Below, piece by piece: positions 25,745 through 33,100 of a DNA stretch of 64,000 bases. A program made the translations under genes and the position numbers. Source of the stretch: Quinella sp. 2Q5. Its GTDB lineage: Bacteria > Bacillota > Negativicutes > Selenomonadales > Selenomonadaceae. The stretch lies in NCBI GenBank assembly GCA_015206785.1, contig JADEZQ010000001.1, positions 1-64,000 on the forward strand, read 5' to 3'. The notes beneath the pieces are model-generated. The model was not told where the DNA came from. It made no database searches and was given only the letters and a program-made list of their open reading frames with translations. The stretch's first letter is position 1, and each line of letters starts with the position of its first letter.

Positions 25745-28700
25745 TTGGCTAAACGAAATGTTTTTGAGATGCTCGGCTTGGAATTTGATCCCCCCGACAA
25801 CGTCAAGAAAATTCGCGCCGCCCACGCCGCCTGGAAGAAACGTTTGATTGCCGAACAGAACACGACCGTCGACCCCGCGCGCCTCAATCAAATCCGCGAC
25901 GAACTGCAGATGGACGAATACATTTCGCTGACGATTGACAACCCGCGCTTCCGTCAACACGAAGCAGAGTCCCTCAAGCAACAGCGCGTGGAGGAGTTGC
26001 GCCTTTACATCGACATTCGCCGCGGCGACATCGGCGGCACGTTGCAGGTCAACCAGACGCAGATTCGTCGCGTGCGCGAGAAGCTCAAGCTCAGCACCGC
26101 AACGATTGAGGCGACCTATCGCGAACAAGGCTTCGACATCAAGCCGACCAAGACTGCGCAAAAAATTTTGTCGACGCTGAACAATTTCTTCATGAGCGAC
26201 TCGGTGATTGAGGAGCTGGCAAAAAATTTCGCGGCGTTCCAAAAAGTTCCCGACGAAAAAAATTTTCCGTGGTCTGCCAAAGTGCACGACCTTTATGAGC
26301 TGGCGTATCATATCGACGGGGAGATTGAGCCTTCGGCAGATTTTTATCGCCGCCGCTCAACCGACGACCTGCGCGAGATTTTCCGCGACGCCGCAAAAAA
26401 ATTTTCCGCGCCAATTCCGCAGTGGCAGTCGATAAAAGCCCTGCTCAACCTGGCGCAGACGCAAATCTTCAACAGCGACGACAACCGCTTCAAATACGAC
26501 CACTCGCTGAAGATTTCGTCGCTGGCGGAATTTTTTTCCAAGCTCAAGATTGCGCCCGACATGTTCAAGCGCGACCCGCACTTCGCCGACAACTGCATCG
26601 CCCGCATACGCCGCACCTTCCCGAACTTTTTGACATACGAGCTGAGCGCGGCTCTTTACAACAAAGCGACCGGTCTGCTCAAAGATCCTTACGAGGCTGT
26701 CGCGGGCACGGACGAAAATTCTTTCTGCGTCACCTGCGCAAACTGCGGCGCGTTCGAGAATTTCCGCACGCACGAGGAAGCCGAGAAGTCCCGTTGCAAA
26801 ATCTGCGGCGAAAATTTTTTTGTCGAATGCCCCAAGTGCGGCAAGAAGACTCCCGCCGTCGCCGAGCACTGCACCAATTGCAACTTCTCCTTCGCCGAGC
26901 TGCGCAAGTTCTCCGCGTATGTCGCTGAGATGAATGCCATGCTTGATCTCGTTGAACAGGCACGCAATCCCGACGAGTCCGTCAACATCGTCACCGCCGA
27001 GATAGTCAATCTCCTTGCCAAAGCCCGACTGCTCAAGCCCGAATCGAACGACCTGCGCAAAGTCGAATGGCGCATCAACAAAATCGCCGCCGAGCTCAAA
27101 CGCCGCGAGCTGTATGCCTGGGCGGACGCGAAGATTCCGAGCCTGTCGATTGCCCCCGCCAAAGCCGTCAGCGACTGCATGGAGATTCTGCGCAAGATCA
27201 AAGACTACAAGCCCGCCGTCGATAGGTTGCGGCTCATCGTGCCGAAAGCTCCGGTAGCCGTCAGTGCCACGCCGAAGGAAAATTATTCACCCGCGCCGCC
27301 CTCGTCCATCAGCAAACTTTCCGTCAAGGCGAAGTCCACGAACATTGTCAGCGACACGGGATTGATTTGCCACGTTGCTTGGCAGCCGCCCGACGATTTG
27401 GGTTTGACCTACACTCTCGTTCGCAAAGTCGGCTCCGTGCCACAGACCCTGCGCGACGGCGAGTTGCTGATTGAAAACACCGATCGCAATGAATTCGTCG
27501 ACGTCGGCATCAAGCCCGGCATCATCTACGGCTACGCGGTGTTCGCCACGAGATTGGGCACAGCCTCCGCGCCGACGACCACGACCGCCGTCCATTACAG
27601 CGACGCCGACGACAAGAAGCTCATCGCCAAAACCGAGAACGGCGCGTGCAAATTCATTTGGCGGCTGCCTTCCGACAGTTGCGTCGGCATGAGGATTCTT
27701 CGCAGCGACAGCGCGGGCAAAAGCGTCGTCGTGGCGGACTGCGTGACCAGCGGGGCTTTCGTCGACAAGGCCGTCAAAAACCGCGAGACCTACCAATATC
27801 GTCTGCAGTGCGTTTATGTCGCGGCGGAGGACAACATTTCCAACGACGAGAAATTTTTTTCGCGCCAATCGAACGACGCGGCATTGAACGGCGTTTGGAA
27901 CATCGAGCGCACGTATAAATACAGCCACGGCTTGACGGTGACCTTGACGCCGGAGCAACCGCCCCGTCCCCTGGAAAATTTGTCGTGCACTGTTCGCGGC
28001 GGGCGAGCCTACTTCACGTGGCAGACGACGGGAGATTTCAGCGTCTGGTTTAAGGAATTCACCAAGACCGACGGCGTGAATGTTCCTTCGCGAAAACTTT
28101 TCGAGCCGAACAAAATCGACGAGGTTCTCGGCAGCGGCGTCGTGTGCAAGCGGGCAGAGAGCGGCGACGAAAGTTGCGACTTCCCTTTGAGCGGCGACAA
28201 CGTCAAGATTGCGGTCGTCAGTGCCACGAAGGAATTTGTCCTGCTCAACGAGATTTTCACCTGCGCCAACGTGGAGCCCTGCGAGATTGACGCGACCAAG
28301 ACCAAAATCGACGCGGGCGGCTTGAAGCTCGTGCTAAAGTCCGTGCCCGCGAACTTGTATCTGATTCACTACAAGATCAACACCGCCGACGCCGACGAAC
28401 TCTACGCGACGGTTGACATGGCGAAGGCTCGGCAGATGAATCGCATCTACGCCAGCAAATACGCGCAGGACACTTTCATCGGGCAGACGCACCTGCCGCC
28501 GAAAGAAATTTTCATCACGGTCATCGGCGAATACAAATTTCCTGACGGCTCCGCCACTTACTGCGAACCGAGCACGCTCATCCTCAACAACCACCCGAAG
28601 GAGATCATCAGCTATCGTTTGGAATGGGGCACGACGGGCTTCATCAACAAGACCGCTCACGCCAAAGACTGCAAGCTCATCATCGAAAGCAACGTTCGCC

Positions 28701-28963
28701 CCACGCCGCGGATGTTTCTGGTTTGCCGACGCGACGGCCGCATGAACATTGAGGCGGGGGATTCTTCCACGCGCACGCTCGGCACTGTCCGCGCTTACGA
28801 AAACGGCTACGACGGCGGTCGGCTGGAGATTGCGCTGTCAAACGATATGTGGCGGGACGTGGCGCAGGGCACGGTCATCAAGTTGCTGTGCGACAGGGAA
28901 GACGAGTCGCGTTACGAGTTGCAGGCGTCGCGTCCGGATAGTTTGGTCGTCCCGAAGAAATAG
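25745..28963 (+). CDS. Large protein: J-like N-terminus, zinc ribbons, Fn3-like repeats
   Basis: 1072 aa, no signal peptide. Residues 1-70 look like a J-domain (NVFEMLGLEFDPP, then IRAAHAAWKKRL) but lack the HPD tripeptide. Residues ~70-320 are helical. Residues ~327-385 hold at least two zinc ribbons (CVTCANCG, CKICG, CPKCG, CTNCN). From ~535 the protein is beta-rich, with Fn3-like units (ICHVAWQPPDDLGLTYTLVRK; CKFIWRLPSDSCVGMRIL; AYFTWQTTGDFSVWF) to the C-terminus. I infer an Hsp70 co-factor or client-binding adaptor. The TTG start has GGAGGATG upstream. I do not recognise the full architecture as a named family. Confidence 0.7.
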   Translation: MAKRNVFEMLGLEFDPPDNVKKIRAAHAAWKKRLIAEQNTTVDPARLNQIRDELQMDEYISLTIDNPRFRQHEAESLKQQRVEELRLYIDIRRGDIGGTLQVNQTQIRRVREKLKLSTATIEATYREQGFDIKPTKTAQKILSTLNNFFMSDSVIEELAKNFAAFQKVPDEKNFPWSAKVHDLYELAYHIDGEIEPSADFYRRRSTDDLREIFRDAAKKFSAPIPQWQSIKALLNLAQTQIFNSDDNRFKYDHSLKISSLAEFFSKLKIAPDMFKRDPHFADNCIARIRRTFPNFLTYELSAALYNKATGLLKDPYEAVAGTDENSFCVTCANCGAFENFRTHEEAEKSRCKICGENFFVECPKCGKKTPAVAEHCTNCNFSFAELRKFSAYVAEMNAMLDLVEQARNPDESVNIVTAEIVNLLAKARLLKPESNDLRKVEWRINKIAAELKRRELYAWADAKIPSLSIAPAKAVSDCMEILRKIKDYKPAVDRLRLIVPKAPVAVSATPKENYSPAPPSSISKLSVKAKSTNIVSDTGLICHVAWQPPDDLGLTYTLVRKVGSVPQTLRDGELLIENTDRNEFVDVGIKPGIIYGYAVFATRLGTASAPTTTTAVHYSDADDKKLIAKTENGACKFIWRLPSDSCVGMRILRSDSAGKSVVVADCVTSGAFVDKAVKNRETYQYRLQCVYVAAEDNISNDEKFFSRQSNDAALNGVWNIERTYKYSHGLTVTLTPEQPPRPLENLSCTVRGGRAYFTWQTTGDFSVWFKEFTKTDGVNVPSRKLFEPNKIDEVLGSGVVCKRAESGDESCDFPLSGDNVKIAVVSATKEFVLLNEIFTCANVEPCEIDATKTKIDAGGLKLVLKSVPANLYLIHYKINTADADELYATVDMAKARQMNRIYASKYAQDTFIGQTHLPPKEIFITVIGEYKFPDGSATYCEPSTLILNNHPKEIISYRLEWGTTGFINKTAHAKDCKLIIESNVRPTPRMFLVCRRDGRMNIEAGDSSTRTLGTVRAYENGYDGGRLEIALSNDMWRDVAQGTVIKLLCDREDESRYELQASRPDSLVVPKK

Positions 28964-28984
28964 TTAGCGTTGCGTTCGGAGCGT

Positions 28985-29192
28985 TTCATTTCACCTTTGC
29001 GTTCAGGATCTACTTTAACGTTTCGTGATCTACTTTCTTTCACCGAGGAAAGAAAGTAGCAAAGAAACTCGCCACTGCGCGTGGGGCGGATACCGCTCAT
29101 TGCCGAAACGCCCGCGCTATCCGCAACCATTCGTGCCGCCTATGACGCCATCCATGGACGTCATACGGCGGCGGGCCGACATCACGTCGGCC
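28985..29192. repeat. Diverged three-hairpin repeat copy 3
   Basis: Downstream of the Hsp70 operon. Hairpin A is recognisable (CTACTTTCTTTCACC...GGAAAGAAAGTAG near 29032-29060) and is followed by CAAAGAAA as in copy 1. A near-perfect palindrome, CCGCCTATGACGCC-ATCC-ATGGACGTCATACGGCGG, lies near 29136-29172. A GGCCGAC...GTCGGCC hairpin follows. The sequence has diverged from copies 1 and 2, but the order of hairpins is kept. The 218-bp gap before the thiolase gene holds nothing else. Confidence 0.65.
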
Positions 29193-29198
29193 TTTTTT
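29174..29198 (+). terminator. Terminator of the Hsp70 operon
   Basis: GGCCGAC (29174-29180) pairs with GTCGGCC (29186-29192) around ATCAC, followed by six T. The stem overlaps the last codons and stop of the converging thiolase gene. Confidence 0.85.
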
Positions 29199-30339
29199 GT
29201 GTGCGCAGCAGGATTGATTCGCCGACACCGCCGCCGCCGGCAATCGACAGCAAGCCGAGCTCGCCGCCAAAATTTTTCAGCGACGCCAGCAGATGAATCG
29301 CCAATATCGCGCCGCTCGCGCCGTAGGGGTGACCGTAAGCCAGCGCGCCGCCCAGACGATTGAAGCGGTCGACAAGATTCGGATGCGCCCGTTCGAACAT
29401 GACGTTGATGACTGCGAACGCCTCGTTGAACTCGATGGCGGCAAGGTCGGCGTATGTCAGGTGGTTGCGCGTCAAAAGTTTGTCGGCGACGATTTGAGCA
29501 CCGCGCGGGCTCTCCAACGGGTTGACGCCGCAAGTTGCCACGTCGACGATTTGCGCGGCGGGTGTCAAAAAATTTTCGCGCACGAACCGTTCACTCGCCA
29601 GCACCACGAACGCGGCACCGTCATTGACGCGACAGGCGTTGCCCGCAGAAATTTTTGTGCCGACGCCCAGCGGCAACGGTGCTCGTTCCAGAAGTCTGCG
29701 GGTGATATTTTTTTTGATGCCGGTGTCTTCAGCGACGCCCGCGACCTCGACGATGTATTCGCGCAAAATTTCCGTGGACGCCGCCGCACGTTGATGGCTG
29801 GTCAGAGCCCGGGCGTCCATCTCGTCGCGGGTGATGTCCTCGGCGTCGGCAACACGTTGGGCACCCTTGAGCATGGCGAGCGCGTCGAATTCGTCGGGGC
29901 TGAACTGCGCGTTGCGATAGCCGCCCTCAATGCCGTCCGCCGCCGTCAAAGCGTGTCGGTAGTCGTTCTTGTGATAGACCTTCAGCGGCTGAAGCGACGA
30001 ACTTTCCGCGCCGCCGGCAATGATGACGTCAGCGAGCCCCGCAGAAATTTTCGCGTAGCCGATGGCGATTGACGCCGCGCCCGAAGCGCATTGCCTGTCG
30101 ACGGTCAGAGCCGCAGTCGAAACGTCCAACCCCGCCGTCAACGTCATGAGCCGCGCGATATTTCCGCCCGTGCCCACCGCGTTGCCGCAGATGACTTCGT
30201 CGACACGAGCGAGCGAAAATTTTTTCAGCAGAGCACGCAAAACTTCCGCGCCAAAAATTTCGGGGCGAACGCGTTTGAACTTAGTGCCCGCCACGACAAT
30301 CGGCGTGCGCAGTCCGCCCAAGATGAAAACCTTGCCCAT
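29182..30339 (-). CDS. Thiolase family protein, second active-site Cys absent
   Basis: 385 aa. The nucleophile region VDRQCASGAAS places Cys at residue 84. NEAFAV and GALAYGHPYGASG (His 337) are conserved. The motif that normally carries the second catalytic Cys (CxGGG) reads LSIAGGGGVGE, so the general acid/base Cys is replaced. Typical members condense or cleave acyl-CoAs; this variant may have altered direction or substrate, as in lipid-transfer-type thiolases. The next gene (9 bp downstream in the text, upstream in transcription) is MaoC-like, suggesting a short acyl-chain pathway. The last residues RTQKRPT run into a terminator/repeat. AGGTGA precedes the ATG. Confidence 0.88.
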   Translation of the reverse strand: MGKVFILGGLRTPIVVAGTKFKRVRPEIFGAEVLRALLKKFSLARVDEVICGNAVGTGGNIARLMTLTAGLDVSTAALTVDRQCASGAASIAIGYAKISAGLADVIIAGGAESSSLQPLKVYHKNDYRHALTAADGIEGGYRNAQFSPDEFDALAMLKGAQRVADAEDITRDEMDARALTSHQRAAASTEILREYIVEVAGVAEDTGIKKNITRRLLERAPLPLGVGTKISAGNACRVNDGAAFVVLASERFVRENFLTPAAQIVDVATCGVNPLESPRGAQIVADKLLTRNHLTYADLAAIEFNEAFAVINVMFERAHPNLVDRFNRLGGALAYGHPYGASGAILAIHLLASLKNFGGELGLLSIAGGGGVGESILLRTQKRPT

Positions 30340-30348
30340 GAGATCACC

Positions 30349-30855
30349 TCAAATCACGCTGATCAAAACTTTCCGCACACCCGCGCCGGAAATTTCGTAG
30401 CCGCCCGCAACCTGCGAGAGCGCCAAAGGTTCGCCCGCCGTGATAAAATTTTTGAACTTGAGCTTGACGTAGCGGCACGACGAAAATTCCGCGCAATCGA
30501 GCAGCGTCTCCAACAGCAACAGCCCCGGCACAATCGGCGGTTTCAGTCGGTGGATTTGGTTTCTGTCGCCGACGTCCTCGACGAAGTCCGTGACCTCCGA
30601 CTCCGTGAACACCCGCCAAATTTTTTCCGACGATTGGATTCGGCAGCCGAGCGCGGGCAAAATTTCCGAGCGCGGACGAATCAACTTGACCAAAAGCTCC
30701 GCCTGCGACGTCCGCACGCAAATGACCGCCATCGCCGAATGAACTTCGACGAGGCGCGCGCCGGCCGTGAATGAACCGCGACGAAACTCCAGCCGAGCCA
30801 GCACGCTGCCGACAAAATCGAACGCCGTCAACTTCCTTGCAAGGTCTCTGATCAT
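30349..30855 (-). CDS. MaoC/hotdog-fold dehydratase-like protein
   Basis: About 168 aa. Near residues 90-115 it shows FVEDVGDRNQIHRLKPPIVPG, the GD-x-N-x-x-H...VPG pattern of MaoC/R-hydratase hotdog proteins, where D and H are catalytic. The N-terminal half may be a second, degenerate hotdog. Placed directly before the thiolase on the minus strand, it could hydrate or dehydrate the acyl thioester handled by the thiolase. The ATG at 30855 has GGAGG eight bases upstream and is preferred over a TTG at 30879 that sits in the terminator A-run. Confidence 0.65.
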   Translation of the reverse strand: MIRDLARKLTAFDFVGSVLARLEFRRGSFTAGARLVEVHSAMAVICVRTSQAELLVKLIRPRSEILPALGCRIQSSEKIWRVFTESEVTDFVEDVGDRNQIHRLKPPIVPGLLLLETLLDCAEFSSCRYVKLKFKNFITAGEPLALSQVAGGYEISGAGVRKVLISVI

Positions 30856-30879
30856 CTGCACTGCCTCCGCCCGTTCCAA

Positions 30880-30912
30880 AAAAAATGCCCGTCGTTGCGA
30901 CGAGCACTTTTT
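30880..30912 (-). terminator. Terminator after the second FliD-C-like gene
   Basis: TGCCCGTCG-TTG-CGACGAGCA hairpin with eight A on the plus strand (T-run on the minus strand) and five T on the other side. It is 17 bp past the stop at 30929 and ends just before the MaoC-like gene. Confidence 0.8.
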
Positions 30913-30928
30913 GTTTGCGAGAAATTTT

Positions 30929-31735
30929 CTAGAACATCATGTTGAGCAAGTTGCCGACGTTGTTGATTGCGCTCACGTTGCCTAAGGCGTTGCCCGTGTA
31001 GAGCGCGGCGGCACTCAGCTCATCGCCGAGCATTTTTTCTGCGGCAGGGAAAAGTTGTTCGCGCTGAGAGTTTGCGTAGCTGATGTGGCTTTCGGCTTTG
31101 CCTGCGAGACCTTCCGCGCCGAGCACCGTAGAAACTTTGTCGGGGTCGTTGACGATTGCCTGAGCGAGCTTCTCTTCGTTGATGGTGATTGAGCCGTCGC
31201 TGTTGGTCGTCAAGCCGATGGCTGCGTAAGATGCCGCGCGATAGGTCGTGTCGCCGAAGGCATTGCCCAACATTTCCATGCGCTTGGAGACTGCGCGGTT
31301 GTCGCTGAAAAATTTCACCGCGCTGTTGTAATCGTTGACGAAGTCCTTGACGGTATCGAGCGCGGCTTTAAGTTCGTCGCTGTACCTGGTGGACGTGGTG
31401 ACCTTGCCGTCGTCGGCAGTTTCGGTCACGGTGGAGATTGCGCCTTCGCTCTTGACGCTGAAGTTGTAATCTTTGATCTCGGCGGCGGATTTGCCGAGAT
31501 CGCCCATCGTCTCATCGAATTCGCTGTTGAACGCGTTCTTGGCGTCTTCGTAAGCGGCGAGCACCGACTTGACGTTAGCGTTGACTTCGGCGAGACCGGC
31601 CGCTGATTGTTGTGCGTTGGTCTGGAACGAGCCGTAAGAGTTCCACAGCTTAGCGATTGAGTCTTGCCTCTGACCGTTGACGCCGAGCAGATAATTTGCG
31701 TTGAGCATGTTGCCCAAGCCGTTGACAGTTGCCAT
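30929..31735 (-). CDS. Second FliD C-terminal-like protein
   Basis: A 268-aa protein without signal peptide. Residues ~20-85 are helical. Residues ~110-215 (VKDFVNDYNSAVKFFSDNRAVSKRM ... GLAGKAESHISYANSQREQLFP) align by eye with the C-terminal block of the protein at 20100-21248 and with FliD_C: VNDYN..V..F..N..VS.RM, then a GITI/GLTT strand, then INEEKL..A. The C-terminus is Asn/Gly-rich. No flagellar neighbours; the gene is monocistronic with its own promoter and terminator. The ATG at 31735 has GGAAGGTGAT. It may form filaments or caps, or be an orphan flagellar part. Confidence 0.7.
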   Translation of the reverse strand: MATVNGLGNMLNANYLLGVNGQRQDSIAKLWNSYGSFQTNAQQSAAGLAEVNANVKSVLAAYEDAKNAFNSEFDETMGDLGKSAAEIKDYNFSVKSEGAISTVTETADDGKVTTSTRYSDELKAALDTVKDFVNDYNSAVKFFSDNRAVSKRMEMLGNAFGDTTYRAASYAAIGLTTNSDGSITINEEKLAQAIVNDPDKVSTVLGAEGLAGKAESHISYANSQREQLFPAAEKMLGDELSAAALYTGNALGNVSAINNVGNLLNMMF

Positions 31736-31781
31736 TGTGATCACCTTCCCTGAATCAAAAACTCTCCTTGAAGTTGCGTCG

Positions 31782-31810
31782 ATTCTACAACTTTTGGCGG
31801 CAGCTTGCAA
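31782..31810 (-). promoter_or_regulatory. Predicted promoter for the second FliD-C-like gene
   Basis: Minus-strand -35 TTGCAA (31805-31810), 17-bp spacer, -10 TAGAAT (31782-31787), about 46 bp upstream of the ATG. Confidence 0.6.
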
Positions 31811-31826
31811 GAAATTTTTCAAGCCG

Positions 31827-31856
31827 TTGCGAAAATCGGCGGATACCTGTTATAAT
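31827..31856 (+). promoter_or_regulatory. Predicted promoter of the envelope/LPS cluster
   Basis: TTGCGA (31827-31832), 18-bp spacer, TATAAT (31851-31856) with a TGT extension, 36 bp upstream of the ATG at 31893. It is divergent from the promoter at 31782. Confidence 0.7.
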
Positions 31857-31892
31857 CGGCGGCGAAGAATTTTATCGGCGGAGGGAATTGCA

Positions 31893-33098
31893 ATGATCCG
31901 AAAAAAATTTTTTTGCGCATTGTTCGCCGTGTTGATGATGCTGACAGCTTCGGCGGGCGCGGCGGACGAATCCGCCAACACACGCCTTGCCCGAATCGAA
32001 ACCGATACTTACGGCTCCGAACAGAGCGGTGCGCTCCTCGACAGAATCAGCCGCCTGGAAAAAGATTTCAGCGGCCGCAACATGGCAGGCAACATGAACG
32101 CCCGCATTGAAGCGATTTACGATACGCTCTACAACAACGCGGCGGGACCCGGCGTCCTCGCCAAAATCAACGCGCTGGAATGGAACGCTAACCACGCGGT
32201 GCAGGGCGGCGGCATCGGCAACCGATTGACCGCGCTGGAAAACCAAATCATCGGCACCACGAGCCCCGGCACCTTCAACGACAGGATTCGTGCGCTGGCG
32301 AAGGCGTCCTACGGCGAAGAGATTCTGCCCATCGCTCAAGTGCAGATTCCCGCGGGCACTCTGATTAAAGTCGAGACCACCGTGCCCGTCAGCTCCAAGA
32401 CGCTTATGGAAGGCGACATTATTCCCGTGCGCGTCGTCGAAGATGTTTTCGTTGACGGCAACCTGGTCTTCGTGCGCGGTCTGCCCGGCGAGGGCACCGT
32501 CACCCGCGTCGTGCGTGCCAAACACATCTTCAACAACGGCAAGATCGAAACCGACTTCAACGTCCTCAAGACCATCGACGGGCAAGACGCTGTCACCTGC
32601 GTCGCAATCAACGCGCAAGAGGCAATGCTCGCCGGCAACATGGCTCGCGGCCTCAGTCTCGTTGGGCAAACATTCTCCGGCAAGAACAAGCAGCTTGAAG
32701 AAGTTTTAGTGCGCGGCAAGAACATCGACCTGCCCGCGGGCGTGGAGCTCTACGTTGAGATTAAAGACCCGCTCGTCGTCTACGGCGTGAGCAACAACAC
32801 CGAAGGCTTGCTCATCAGCGAATTGACGCCCGTCGCATCAACGCCCGCCACATCAACGCCTGCCGCGTCAACGCCCGCTACATCAACGCCCGCCACGTCA
32901 ATGCCCAATGCCGACGTGACGATAATCGAGCCCGACGACACGCCGCCGCCTTCAACGCCGCCGACTCAACCGCCCGTGCAGACTCAACCGCCGCAGACTC
33001 CGCCGCAAACTCCGCCGCCGCAGACTCCGCCGCAAACCACAGAACCTGCGCCGCTTTATGACGACGAGGAAATTATAGAGATCATTGACGAGGATTGA
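31893..33098 (+). CDS. Secreted protein with RI-LE repeats and Pro-rich tail
   Basis: 401 aa. The signal peptide is MIRKKFFCALFAVLMMLTAS with cleavage near AGAA. Residues ~30-150 hold three or four repeats of about 35 residues with RI..LE and G.N spacing. Residues ~150-290 form a beta-rich domain (IPAGTLIKVETTVPVSS, GDIIPVRVVEDVFVDG). The tail has TSTPA pentapeptides, then PPQTPPQT runs and an acidic end. It is expected in the periplasm or outer membrane. It is directly followed by the LptD-like gene (stop and start 2 bp apart), so a role in envelope assembly is likely but unproven. GGAGGGA precedes the ATG. Confidence 0.7.
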   Translation: MIRKKFFCALFAVLMMLTASAGAADESANTRLARIETDTYGSEQSGALLDRISRLEKDFSGRNMAGNMNARIEAIYDTLYNNAAGPGVLAKINALEWNANHAVQGGGIGNRLTALENQIIGTTSPGTFNDRIRALAKASYGEEILPIAQVQIPAGTLIKVETTVPVSSKTLMEGDIIPVRVVEDVFVDGNLVFVRGLPGEGTVTRVVRAKHIFNNGKIETDFNVLKTIDGQDAVTCVAINAQEAMLAGNMARGLSLVGQTFSGKNKQLEEVLVRGKNIDLPAGVELYVEIKDPLVVYGVSNNTEGLLISELTPVASTPATSTPAASTPATSTPATSMPNADVTIIEPDDTPPPSTPPTQPPVQTQPPQTPPQTPPPQTPPQTTEPAPLYDDEEIIEIIDED

Positions 33099-33100
33099 CG

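Noticed and set aside
20100..31735. Part of a flagellar gene cluster
   Set aside because: Only two proteins with a FliD-C-like block are present, 10 kb apart and on opposite strands, with no hook, motor or flagellin genes nearby.
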